The position numbers and the translations under genes are program-made. 64,000 nt of DNA from a virus: the IMG/VR virus record IMGVR_UViG_3300032334_002236, positions 22,914 to 86,913 of that record. The stretch is one strand, 5' to 3'. This document shows positions 52,189-59,630 of the stretch, one piece after another. Under the pieces are notes generated by a model that had not been told where the DNA came from, ran no database searches, and worked only from the letters and a program-made list of their open reading frames with translations. Position 1 is the stretch's first letter; each line of letters opens with the position of its first letter.

Positions 52189-52191
52189 ATA
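52184..52191 (+). promoter_or_regulatory. Perfect late promoter, prohead gene cluster
   Basis: TATAAATA, identical to the T4 late consensus, overlapping the TAA stop of gp20. It should drive the core, protease, scaffold and capsid genes. Confidence 0.8.
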
Positions 52192-52207
52192 TCTTCGGAG
52201 TATGACA

Positions 52208-52426
52208 ATGTTATTGATGGAGATGTTCACAGACGAAGCTGGTGATTACCAAGATGTAAGCCAGGATCAGAGCGTACCAAAGATCAATGATCTGCGTAAA
52301 AGCCGTCTGACACTGAGCCAGATAAACCAGTTGCGTAAGATGAATGACCAGAGAATGGTCGAATATATGGCTGACCTCAAGAAGGTGAAACAGCAGTATG
52401 GTGCACCGCCTGCACCAGTCCAGTGA
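52208..52426 (+). CDS. Small prohead-region protein between gp20 and core proteins
   Basis: 72 residues from ATG 52208. It starts MLLMEMFTDEAGDYQD and ends with a basic helix, LTLSQINQLRKMNDQRMVEY and MADLKKVKQQYGAPP. Similar small helical proteins lie between portal and core genes in cyanophage-like T4 relatives, in the place of T4 gp67/gp68. ATG 52202 is one nt from the GGAG site, too close to use, whereas 52208 is seven nt away and is preferred. A perfect TATAAATA late promoter overlaps the gp20 stop codon. Confidence 0.65.
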   Translation: MLLMEMFTDEAGDYQDVSQDQSVPKINDLRKSRLTLSQINQLRKMNDQRMVEYMADLKKVKQQYGAPPAPVQ

Positions 52427-52515
52427 AATGGCTCAAAAACCATAGGTTTGAGCTAGTATTTACTCCCGCTTATTAAATATTATCACAGTACAGAACCTCA
52501 CAGGAGTCCAGGGTT
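52427..52515 (+). promoter_or_regulatory. Hairpin and late-like box before acidic core protein
   Basis: GCTCAAA (52431-52437) pairs with TTTGAGC (52447-52453); no T run follows, so it may be a processing or stability hairpin rather than a terminator. ATTAAATA at 52472-52479 lies 36 nt before the ATG, with AGGAG close to it. Confidence 0.4.
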
Positions 52516-53346
52516 ATGCGTAATTATGAACAACTGATCGAATACATCATCAATGATGAACAGGACAAAGCAAAGGCCTTGTTTCACAATCTGGTGGTAG
52601 ATAAGAGCCGTCAGATCTATAATGATCTGATTGCAGAAGAAATGGAAGACGAGATGTCAGAAGCTCACGGTGATGAAGCTGATGATATGATGAGCGATAT
52701 CCAAGCTGATCATGAAGGCATGGATGCTGATGCAGATCATGACGATGAAATGGGTGACATGGACGACATGGACGACATGGACGACATGGATTCCATGGGC
52801 GATGACGACAGTGGTTATGCCACCAAAGACGACGTCATGGACCTGGAAAGCGAATTAGAAAACCTCAAGTCACAATTTGAACAGTTGATGGCTGATGAGC
52901 AGCATGAGCCAGAACACAATGACGGCATGGATGATCCGGAATTTGGTGGTATGGATGATGATATGCCACAGGAAAACATGATGTACCGCGAAGGTATCGT
53001 TCGTGAATACGTGGAAAAAGTTGCTGCACCAAGCAACAGTGAAGGTCAACCAGTTGGCGCTAAGAACACTAGCCCCAGCAAGACCAACACCAAAGGCATC
53101 GTAGCTGGCAAGAACGACATGGGCGGCACCACAAAGAACATTGCACGTGGTGGCAAGAATGAAGATCCAGACGGCAAGCAGTACTCAGATCCTTCAAATG
53201 AATACAGCAAAGGCAAGGGCAACCTGCCAGGCGCTGGTAAGTTTGAAAACGTACCTGGTGCAAGTGCTGGCAAGGCATTCGCAAATGCCAAAAAGCCAAC
53301 ATCAAGTGAGCCATCAGGCGTTAACAAGCGCAGCACAATTGATTAA
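52516..53346 (+). CDS. Acidic prohead core protein (gp67/gp68-like)
   Basis: 276 residues. The N-terminus (MRNYEQLIEYIINDEQDKAK, ALFHNLVVDKSRQIYNDLIA) is of the type found in prohead core proteins of environmental T4-like phages. Residues about 45-105 are extremely Asp/Glu/Met-rich with a DDMDDMDDMD tandem repeat, followed by a coiled coil (DLESELENLKSQFEQLMADE) and a Gly/Lys/Asn-rich basic tail from about 180. Such acidic core proteins are removed by the gp21 protease during head maturation. AGGAG nine nt upstream supports the start. It is followed by gp21 after 12 nt. Confidence 0.7.
   Translation: MRNYEQLIEYIINDEQDKAKALFHNLVVDKSRQIYNDLIAEEMEDEMSEAHGDEADDMMSDIQADHEGMDADADHDDEMGDMDDMDDMDDMDSMGDDDSGYATKDDVMDLESELENLKSQFEQLMADEQHEPEHNDGMDDPEFGGMDDDMPQENMMYREGIVREYVEKVAAPSNSEGQPVGAKNTSPSKTNTKGIVAGKNDMGGTTKNIARGGKNEDPDGKQYSDPSNEYSKGKGNLPGAGKFENVPGASAGKAFANAKKPTSSEPSGVNKRSTID
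52756..52790 (+). repeat. 9-bp tandem repeat in acidic core protein
   Basis: Almost four identical copies of GACATGGAC coding for Asp-Met-Asp units in the acidic centre of the prohead core protein. Confidence 0.9.
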
Positions 53347-53358
53347 GGAATCGACACG

Positions 53359-53988
53359 ATGAATAACAATTTTCTGGTAGAGAACCTCACTTACGATCAG
53401 GCCAAGATGGAAATGAGTCATGGTCCTGAAGGTAAGGATCTCTACCTGAAGGGCATCTGCATACAAGGCGGTGTCAAGAATGCTAATCAACGTGTATACC
53501 CTATTAACGAGATAAATCGTGCCATTGAAAGCCTTAATAAACAGATAAACACAGGTTACAGCGTGTTGGGCGAAGTGGATCATCCCACAAACCTCAGGAT
53601 CAACCTCGACAGAGTCAGCCACATGATCACAGAAATGTGGCTGGATGGTCCCAATGGATATGGCAAGATGAAGATATTACCCACACCCATGGGCAACCTG
53701 GTCAGCACTATGCTTACCAGTGGTGTCAAATTGGGAGTCAGTAGTCGCGGAAGCGGTAATGTCAATGAAGGCGACGGTCAGGTAAGTGATTTTGAAATCG
53801 TTACCGTAGATATAGTGGCACAGCCTAGTGCGCCAAACGCTTATCCCACAGCAGTCTATGAAGGACTGATGAATATGGCAGGCGGGCATCGCATACTGGA
53901 AATGGCCGGAGAAGTAAAGAATAATCAACGAGCTCAGAGATATTTGGAACAAGAAGTTCGCAAGATCATCTCAGAGTTGAAACTTTAA
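53359..53988 (+). CDS. gp21: Prohead core protease gp21
   Basis: 209 residues, the usual size. Conserved parts: LYLKGICIQGGVKNANQRVY near 28-48, VLGEVDHPTNLRINLDRVSH (catalytic His of DHP) near 69-88, and GVKLGVSSRGSGNV (catalytic Ser region) near 122-135, followed by DFEIVTVDIVAQPSAPNA. It belongs to the S80/herpes-assemblin-like serine proteases and cleaves scaffold, core proteins and the gp23 N-terminus. AAGGAA lies eight nt before the ATG. It sits in canonical order with gp22 and gp23. Confidence 0.95.
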   Translation: MNNNFLVENLTYDQAKMEMSHGPEGKDLYLKGICIQGGVKNANQRVYPINEINRAIESLNKQINTGYSVLGEVDHPTNLRINLDRVSHMITEMWLDGPNGYGKMKILPTPMGNLVSTMLTSGVKLGVSSRGSGNVNEGDGQVSDFEIVTVDIVAQPSAPNAYPTAVYEGLMNMAGGHRILEMAGEVKNNQRAQRYLEQEVRKIISELKL

Positions 53989-54006
53989 GTTCGGGAGAAT
54001 GAAAAA

Positions 54007-55101
54007 ATGTTCGAATCACTAAAACCATTACTCGATAGTGGTATCCTGAACGAAGAAACTCGTGAGGGTCTGGAAGAAGCTTTCAAAGCTAAAATTTCAG
54101 AAGCTCGTGAGCAGATCCGTGCAGAAATACGTGAGGAGATGGCTAACCGTTATAAGCATGACCGTGAAGTCATGGTTGAGGCTCTGGACCGCATGGTCAC
54201 AGAATCACTGACATCAGAGATCAAGAAGATCGCTGCTGAACGTGACACCATCACCGAAGACCGCGTTCGTTTCACAAACGCGATGATGCAGAAAGCAAAC
54301 AATTTCGATAGCTACTTGTCAGAAAGCCTGGTAAGTGAAATCAGCGAATTGCGTAGCGATCGCGTCGCATATCAGAATAAGATCAAGAAATTAGAATCTT
54401 TTGTGGCAGAAAACCTGCAGGCAGAAATTCGTGAATTTGCACAAGACAAAGCCGAATTGGCTGCTACTCGTGTGGCTGTGGTTGCTGAAGGACGCCAACG
54501 TCTGGAAGCTATCCAAAAGAGCTTCATAAAGAAAAGCAGTTCATTGGTGGAAAACATTGTGACAAATCACCTGCGTTCAGAATTGTCACAGTTGAAAACC
54601 GACATCCAGGAAGCTAAAGAAAACAACTTCGGACGTAAAATCTTCGAAGCATTTAGCACTGAATTCGGAGCGAGTTACCTTAACGAGCGAGCAGACCTTA
54701 AGAAGCTACAGAATCAACTGGGCCGCATGGCTGCTCAGATCTCTGAAGCTAAAGAAACTGCTGTTATAGCTCAGGCTGAAGTTAAGGCCAAGGACCAGGA
54801 AATACGTAGAATCAACGAAAGCGTAGCCCGTGAGTCTAAGATCAACGATTTGCTCAAGAGCCTGAGCAAAGAAAAAGCCGCTGTAATGTCAACACTGCTG
54901 GAATCAGTCCCAACAGGTAACTTAGACGCAGCATTTAAGAAGTATCTAAAACCTGTAATGGAAAACGGAATCGTGGAGACACCTAAGAAAGTGTTGACCG
55001 AAAGCCATAGCGAAGTCACTGGTGATAGAGCTGTTAAATCAGACCCTAGTTCAAACAATATCATAGAAATGAAGCGTTTGGCTGGTCTTGTCAGAAACTA
55101 A
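54007..55101 (+). CDS. gp22: Prohead scaffold protein gp22
   Basis: 364 residues, almost entirely helical and charged. It begins MFESLKPLLDSGILNEETRE and has long coiled-coil stretches (REQIRAEIREEMANRYKHDR, EIKKIAAERDTITEDRVRFT, MMQKANNFDSYLSESLVSEI). The C-terminus has a short conserved segment near NIIEMKRLAGLV. gp22 forms the internal core on which the capsid assembles and is degraded by gp21. It is longer than T4 gp22 (269 residues). GGGAG upstream supports the start; the stop is 15 nt before the gp23 ATG. Confidence 0.9.
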   Translation: MFESLKPLLDSGILNEETREGLEEAFKAKISEAREQIRAEIREEMANRYKHDREVMVEALDRMVTESLTSEIKKIAAERDTITEDRVRFTNAMMQKANNFDSYLSESLVSEISELRSDRVAYQNKIKKLESFVAENLQAEIREFAQDKAELAATRVAVVAEGRQRLEAIQKSFIKKSSSLVENIVTNHLRSELSQLKTDIQEAKENNFGRKIFEAFSTEFGASYLNERADLKKLQNQLGRMAAQISEAKETAVIAQAEVKAKDQEIRRINESVARESKINDLLKSLSKEKAAVMSTLLESVPTGNLDAAFKKYLKPVMENGIVETPKKVLTESHSEVTGDRAVKSDPSSNNIIEMKRLAGLVRN

Positions 55102-55116
55102 TTGGAGATAGTAACA

Positions 55117-56316
55117 ATGACACAAGAACTACTTGAAGGACGTTGGAACGAGACCAAGTCAGCCCTGTTGGAAGGACTCACTGGTAACCGTAAAAACACA
55201 ATGTCAATGGTATTGGAAAATACCAAGAAGTACCTGGCAGAAAACGCATCAGCTGGTGCAACTTCTGTTGGTAATATCGCTACCCTAAACCGTGTGATCC
55301 TCCCAGTGATCCGCCGTGTTATGCCCACAGTTATCGCCAACGAAATTGTAGGTGTTCAACCAATGACCGGTCCAGTTGCTCAGATCCACACTCTACGTGT
55401 TCGTTATGCAGATAACTTCACAAGCTCAGCAAATGGCCAACCTGGCACAGATGCTACCTCAGGCGACGAAGCATTGAGCCCATTCAAGATTGCTAGCGGT
55501 TACTCCGGTACTGCTACAGGTGTCACAAGCACCGATGGCAGAGCAGGATGGACAAGTTCAATGGAAGGTACTCCTGGACGTCGTTTGAACGTGCAGATCC
55601 TGAAACAACCAGTAGAAGCAAAGACCCGCAAGCTGTCAGCTCGTTGGACTTTCGAAGCTGCTCAGGACGCACAGGCAATGCATGGCCTGGACATTGAAGC
55701 CGAAATCATGGCTGCACTGGCACAGGAAATCACTGCTGAAATCGATCAGGAAATTCTTTACAGCCTGCGTTCACTGGCTGCTAACGAATTCACCTTCAAC
55801 CAGGCTACAGTATCTGGTACTGCAACATTCGTTGGTGACGAACATGCCGCTCTGGCAGTTCTGATCAACCGTGCTGCTAACTTGATCGCACAGCGTACAC
55901 GTCGTGGCGCTGGTAACTGGGCTGTTGTAAGTTCAGCTGCTCTGACAGTATTGCAGAGTGCTACAACTTCAGCATTTGCTCGTACAACTGAAGGTGCTTT
56001 TGAAGCTCCAACAAACACTAAGTTCGTTGGTACACTCAATGGCGCGATGCGCATCTATGTCGACAGCTATGCTGATGACACTGTGCCAGTTCTAGTTGGT
56101 TACAAAGGCTCAAGCGAAGCAGACGCAGCAGCGTTCTACTGCCCATACATCCCACTGATGTCAAGCGGTGTTATCCTTGATCCTGCTACCTTTGAACCAG
56201 TTGTTGGCTTCATGACACGTTATGGTTATGTAGAACTTACCAACACTGCAAGTTCATTCGGTAACGCAGCCGATTACTTGTCAGAAATCACTGTGAGTAA
56301 TTTGAGTTTTCAATGA
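55117..56316 (+). CDS. gp23: Major capsid protein gp23
   Basis: 399 residues from ATG 55117, with GGAG nine nt upstream; an in-frame TTG at 55102 is not the start. Conserved gp23 features are LPVIRRVMPTVIANEIVGVQ, PMTGPVAQIHTLRVRYAD, RKLSARWTFEAAQDAQAMHG, LDIEAEIMAALAQEITAEID, RRGAGNWAVVSSAAL, YVDSYADDTVPVLVGYKGSS and YCPYIPLMSSG. The HK97-fold subunit lacks the long insertion domain of T4 gp23 (521 residues), as in marine T4-like phages. A gp21 cleavage site of the LxE type may lie in KYLAENAS near residue 45; this is inferred. A strong terminator follows the gene. Confidence 0.97.
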   Translation: MTQELLEGRWNETKSALLEGLTGNRKNTMSMVLENTKKYLAENASAGATSVGNIATLNRVILPVIRRVMPTVIANEIVGVQPMTGPVAQIHTLRVRYADNFTSSANGQPGTDATSGDEALSPFKIASGYSGTATGVTSTDGRAGWTSSMEGTPGRRLNVQILKQPVEAKTRKLSARWTFEAAQDAQAMHGLDIEAEIMAALAQEITAEIDQEILYSLRSLAANEFTFNQATVSGTATFVGDEHAALAVLINRAANLIAQRTRRGAGNWAVVSSAALTVLQSATTSAFARTTEGAFEAPTNTKFVGTLNGAMRIYVDSYADDTVPVLVGYKGSSEADAAAFYCPYIPLMSSGVILDPATFEPVVGFMTRYGYVELTNTASSFGNAADYLSEITVSNLSFQ

Positions 56317-56340
56317 TTTATCATTAAAAACAAATAAAAA

Positions 56341-56362
56341 GGGGCAGAAATGCCCCTTTTTT
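56341..56362 (+). terminator. Intrinsic terminator after gp23
   Basis: GGGGCA (56341-56346) pairs with TGCCCC (56351-56356) around GAAA, and six T residues follow. An A run precedes the stem, so the hairpin could also work weakly in the other direction. It ends the plus-strand head-gene transcript. Confidence 0.92.
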
Positions 56363-56389
56363 ATTGGATAAAATATTACTGGAAAGTAA

Positions 56390-56581
56390 AGATCTGTAGC
56401 ATTAATAGGTAAAAAGAAAAACCAAAATAGTTCTGTTAAAAAATCAGAAACATTAAAAAATTTAGCTGCCTCTGGAAAACATCATAGTATGATAAAATTA
56501 ATATGTCCGCATTGCGGAACAACTATGCAAAAACTGTTGTATGCACGTTATCACGGTGATCGTTGTAAATTAGCAAAATAG
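56390..56581 (+). pseudogene. Remnant of a homing endonuclease C-terminus
   Basis: An open stretch of 63 codons without a plausible start except an internal ATG at 56489. It reads GKKKNQNSSVKKSETLKNLA, then SGKHHS and LICPHCGTTMQKLLYARYHG, then DRCKLAK and a stop. CPHCG followed by a Tyr-His-Gly and Cys-Lys is the zinc-finger-like tail common to phage GIY-YIG and HNH homing endonucleases, and the preceding GKK..N...S..K.S part recalls the NUMOD3-type DNA-binding repeats. The nuclease domain itself is missing, so this is a relic of an invasion just downstream of the capsid gene. Translation of the last 30 residues from 56489 cannot be excluded. Confidence 0.55.
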
Positions 56582-56602
56582 AAAGCGGCTTAAGCCGCTT
56601 TC
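56581..56602 (-). terminator. Palindromic hairpin ending the DUF1127 micro-operon
   Basis: A perfect 22-nt palindrome built on GAAAGCGG/CCGCTTTC lies directly after the stop codon of the 33-residue gene on the minus strand and is followed there by TATTTT. It also sits next to the stop of the remnant on the plus strand, so it may separate the two converging transcripts. Confidence 0.65.
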
Positions 56603-56704
56603 TTAAAAGTATCTGGGAATACGTCCTGTGCGTATCATCTCTTCCACTTGGCGTTCTCTGGATTTGATCAAGAAATTCCAAATGCTCATTAATACAGCAA
56701 TCAT
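56603..56704 (-). CDS. 33-residue basic peptide, third gene of micro-operon
   Basis: A 33-codon frame from ATG 56704: MIAVLMSIWNFLIKSRE, then RQVEEMIRTGRIPRYF. A short hydrophobic N-terminus precedes a basic amphipathic part. The ATG overlaps the TGA of the 25-residue gene (ATGA), and the stop abuts a terminator hairpin. Tight packing at both ends is the evidence for translation. No family was recognised. Confidence 0.45.
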   Translation of the reverse strand: MIAVLMSIWNFLIKSRERQVEEMIRTGRIPRYF

Positions 56705-56778
56705 ACTGATTTCCCTATTACAAGATTGTGATACAGATTTTCTACAGCATCTGTGAGTAGGAATACTAATGTAATCAT
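56701..56778 (-). CDS. 25-residue peptide, second gene of micro-operon
   Basis: A 25-codon frame from ATG 56778: MITLVFLLTDAVENLYHNLV followed by IGKSV. The ATG overlaps the stop of the DUF1127 gene (ATGA) and its own stop overlaps the next ATG (ATGA). It may be a real micropeptide or only a coupling device that carries ribosomes to the 33-residue frame. The hydrophobic start suggests possible membrane contact, but this is speculative. Confidence 0.4.
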   Translation of the reverse strand: MITLVFLLTDAVENLYHNLVIGKSV

Positions 56779-56963
56779 TGTGTTACGGTATCCCCAAACT
56801 TTGTAATGCTGTGCTTGCGAGCAACAAACTCGATGTCACAACGGTGGATGCCCAGATCGTTGAGATCACGGTCTGTCAGACGGTTTAGTTCATATACTGT
56901 GGTACGATATTCTTTCCAACGCTTGAATGCTCTGGAAACAGTTGCGATAAGTGTAATTAGCAT
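56775..56963 (-). CDS. DUF1127 (YjiS-like) small protein
   Basis: 62 residues: MLITLIATVSRAFKRWKEYR, then VYELNRLTDRDLNDLGIHRC and DIEFVARKHS. The pattern W...R....L..L.DR.L.DLG..R.DIE is the DUF1127 signature known from small Arg-rich bacterial proteins such as YjiS; some family members in alphaproteobacteria have been linked to RNA turnover and nutrient regulation. A strong AAAGGAG site and a dual promoter (perfect late box at 56999-57006 and TATAAT at 56987-56992) precede it. It is oriented against the surrounding virion genes. Likely a regulatory or host-takeover protein rather than a structural one. Confidence 0.8.
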   Translation of the reverse strand: MLITLIATVSRAFKRWKEYRTTVYELNRLTDRDLNDLGIHRCDIEFVARKHSITKFGDTVTQ

Positions 56964-56986
56964 GGCTCTCTCCTTTGTTATGCTTT

Positions 56987-57006
56987 ATTATACAATAGTA
57001 TTTATA
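56987..57006 (-). promoter_or_regulatory. Dual promoter of the DUF1127 micro-operon
   Basis: On the minus strand a perfect TATAAATA (57006-56999) followed by CTATT, as in strong T4 late promoters, sits just upstream of TATAAT (56992-56987). The latter has a possible -35 TTGCGC (57016-57011) at 18-nt spacing. The operon could therefore be expressed both before and after the late switch. Confidence 0.65.
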
Positions 57007-57081
57007 TGCAGCGCAACATATTTTTATTGCTCCGCACAAATAGCTGGTATGCAGATAAAAATACCAGAAAAACAGGTAAAT

Positions 57082-58470
57082 ATGACACATCCTGGAGCAA
57101 GCATGCTACGCCGCTATTTTGGTAAAATAAGTCCATTACAAATTGGAAATCTAGTAGGTCACAATGGTGAATTAGTGATCGATGAACTCAATAATACCAT
57201 GCACATCATGGATGGTGTCACTCCTGGTGGTCACAAGATGTTCATAGACGGCGTCAATACCAACCAACCTGTGAATCCCAATCCTGGCAGCATGTGGTAT
57301 GACGATCAGAGTGGTCGAGTGTTTATCTATTATGGTAACACCTGGGTCGATGCTAATCCTGGCTTAAGAGGTGATGTGGGACCCACTGGGCCTGCTGGTG
57401 GTCCTACAGGTAGCAGAGGGCCTACTGGTCCCGCTGGCGGCCCTACAGGTCCCGTTGGACCCACTGGAGCATCTGCACAAAATAACCGAATATCCAATGG
57501 CAATTTACAAGTAACATTAGATTCTAGTGGCACATTGAATACTCCGTTACTGTTGCCCAGGATCTTCACAGCAACATTAGACACAGCACATTGCACATCC
57601 AGTCCTGGTGGAACGTTCACCAGCGAGCCTTGGTATTATGAGGTGCATTTTGTTTGTACCCAAGGCGGTATAGTGGAAATACAGATCGATGGTAATCGAG
57701 TATGGAATATGTTACCAAACTATCCTGACGGCAGCACATTTGATTTTACTGAAGCAGATCACGGAATTCCAAATTACACATTAACTATCACAGTAGTCAG
57801 GACCATAAACACAGGTCCATCAGGTTGGGCTGCAGAACTTGCTGTTACCCAAGGTCCAGTATATCCGTCAACTATTAGATCTTTAGGTGCAATCAAAATC
57901 ACATCTTATGCTAATAGTTGGACCTTTGGTACTAATGGTATCCTAACATCACCTCCAGGAAGTGACATACGTGATGCCATGTCTAACATCAGTGTATTGA
58001 AAACCCGCATAGGCGATACATATGCATCAGGTGCGTTCCAACAATTATCTATTGCACGTGACGAAGGAAAATTAATCACAGTGGGTGGTGGCAACGGTGT
58101 CTTTAGATTACCCAGATTGTATGCAAGTTTATTAGGTGCAGAATTCGAATTTTATTTTTCAGGTGATGCTGGACAGATCCATATACAGAGTTATTATACT
58201 GGTGTGAGGGAAACCACTGATGTATTCAGAGGGTCCATATATGTGGGCGTGGATAATGCCACTACTGGCAAGCTGCACAAAGCAACTGCCACCACTTCCA
58301 CAGCTTGTGATCTATTCCTGGGACAGCATCATGCCAAAGCTGGCAGCTATGTCAAAGTCAAAGCTATCGCATTTGATACAGTAGGCACATGGCTATTCCA
58401 AGGCATGTGCATAGGTGATACTGGCCAAACGCCAAACAGCTCAGATCATCCCTTCCAAGATTATAATTGA
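57082..58470 (+). CDS. Collagen-like tail fibre/adhesin protein
   Basis: 462 residues from ATG 57082, with AGG five nt upstream; ATG 57049 is an in-frame alternative. The N-terminal about 95 residues hold SPLQIGNLVGHNGELVIDEL and MHIMDGVTPGGHKMF, the same anchor type as the minus-strand collagen-like fibre ([12 protein letters not shown]), then PGSMWYDDQSGRVFIYYGNT. A short Gly-X-Y run ([20 protein letters not shown] and onward) covers about 97-130. The rest is a globular beta region with WTFGTNGILTSPPG, a motif shared with the next two genes. It starts a second fibre locus. Receptor unknown. Confidence 0.65.
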   Translation: MTHPGASMLRRYFGKISPLQIGNLVGHNGELVIDELNNTMHIMDGVTPGGHKMFIDGVNTNQPVNPNPGSMWYDDQSGRVFIYYGNTWVDANPGLRGDVGPTGPAGGPTGSRGPTGPAGGPTGPVGPTGASAQNNRISNGNLQVTLDSSGTLNTPLLLPRIFTATLDTAHCTSSPGGTFTSEPWYYEVHFVCTQGGIVEIQIDGNRVWNMLPNYPDGSTFDFTEADHGIPNYTLTITVVRTINTGPSGWAAELAVTQGPVYPSTIRSLGAIKITSYANSWTFGTNGILTSPPGSDIRDAMSNISVLKTRIGDTYASGAFQQLSIARDEGKLITVGGGNGVFRLPRLYASLLGAEFEFYFSGDAGQIHIQSYYTGVRETTDVFRGSIYVGVDNATTGKLHKATATTSTACDLFLGQHHAKAGSYVKVKAIAFDTVGTWLFQGMCIGDTGQTPNSSDHPFQDYN

Positions 58471-58511
58471 TGTGATTTTTTACTTACTCATAGCTGCCAA
58501 GGATATATCAG

Positions 58512-58519
58512 GTTAAATA
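58512..58519 (+). promoter_or_regulatory. Late-like box, second fibre locus
   Basis: GTTAAATA, 21 nt before the ATG at 58541, with AGGAA between box and ATG. Confidence 0.45.
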
Positions 58520-58540
58520 TACCATATAGGAACAAAAAAC

Positions 58541-59629
58541 ATGGCTTTGCATTTTCCATTTCCAGCAGTAAACGGTGATATCTATCCTGCGGAGAATGGT
58601 GTCACATACACCTACGATGGCACCAAATGGGTTGGATCGGGTACAGCTACGGTTAACAATGTGAGTGAATTAAATCGTGGTGAAAGCCAGCTGTTGTTGA
58701 ATGCCAATGGCAGTGTGCAATTCCCAAATTATCTTTTCCCTGCTACAGATGGCTCATACAATCAAATATTGAATACTGATGGCCAAGGCATGCTGTCATG
58801 GAACGATATCGTAGCTGATAATGGTACTGGTACTGGTAATATTGCGTTTGATGGATCCATAATAAGTTCCATTACTGATGACAATATCCAGCTAACCACT
58901 AACAACAAGACATGGACCTTTGGCACAGATGGTATCATAAACTTACCCAATAACAATGGCCAAATAGGACAACTGGAATCACCATACACTGGTCTAGAAT
59001 TTAGAACAGGATCAGGGGCAGACTGGATTGGTATAAGCTATGGTGAAATTAATGATAACAACACCAGCTATTTCTATTTTGATAAAGATGGCTCAGATTA
59101 CTTAACTGCCAATCATCAGGCTCATCTACAAATTAAGAATACTGCACATGACGGACATGTTGAATGGCTGTTTGAATCCAATGGTGCATTAACACTTCCA
59201 CAAGGCACTACGCTTGGTATCAATGACTCTACGGATGGATTTATTATTGATGGTGCAGCAGACAAAGATATCTCAATCTATACATACGGTAGTTCTACTG
59301 CTTACGGATGGACCTTTGACATCGACGGTGATCTCAAAGTACCCCAGGAGATCCGTAACCCACAAGGTCACAGGGCCATCTGGAGCAACGAAGTTCCGCG
59401 TGATATCAGTGACCTGACAGACAACAGCATGTTGCTGGGCATGAGTAGCAGCACATTGGACATCAATATAGATGGTGGTGGTGCATATGCCACCTATGAG
59501 GGCACACTGGTACGTGCAGATGGCGGGTTCAGCGGCACACGATGGGGCGTGAACACCACAGTGTTTGACGGCGGCTCAGGTGCTGCTAGCGCGGGATATA
59601 CAATGACATTGAACGGCGGCGGAGCATAA
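58541..59629 (+). CDS. Fibre-like structural protein with WTFGTDG repeats
   Basis: 362 residues. The N-terminus (MALHFPFPAVNGDIYPAENG, VTYTYDGTKWVGSG) is a small anchor-like module. Several repeats of the form WTFGTDGIINLPNNNG, WLFESNGALTLPQGT and WTFDIDGDLKVPQEI alternate with loops, typical of fibre shafts in cyanophage- and pelagiphage-like genomes. The C-terminus is Gly-rich (MTLNGGGA). A GTTAAATA box (58512-58519) and AGGAA precede the ATG. The next gene follows after 1 nt, so the locus is probably one transcript. Confidence 0.65.
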   Translation: MALHFPFPAVNGDIYPAENGVTYTYDGTKWVGSGTATVNNVSELNRGESQLLLNANGSVQFPNYLFPATDGSYNQILNTDGQGMLSWNDIVADNGTGTGNIAFDGSIISSITDDNIQLTTNNKTWTFGTDGIINLPNNNGQIGQLESPYTGLEFRTGSGADWIGISYGEINDNNTSYFYFDKDGSDYLTANHQAHLQIKNTAHDGHVEWLFESNGALTLPQGTTLGINDSTDGFIIDGAADKDISIYTYGSSTAYGWTFDIDGDLKVPQEIRNPQGHRAIWSNEVPRDISDLTDNSMLLGMSSSTLDINIDGGGAYATYEGTLVRADGGFSGTRWGVNTTVFDGGSGAASAGYTMTLNGGGA

Positions 59630-59630
59630 T

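Noticed and set aside
56806-57081. N-terminal extension of the 462-residue fibre gene back to 56806
   Set aside because: It runs antisense through the DUF1127 gene, reads as basic and hydrophobic filler, and the fibre anchor begins only after 57082.
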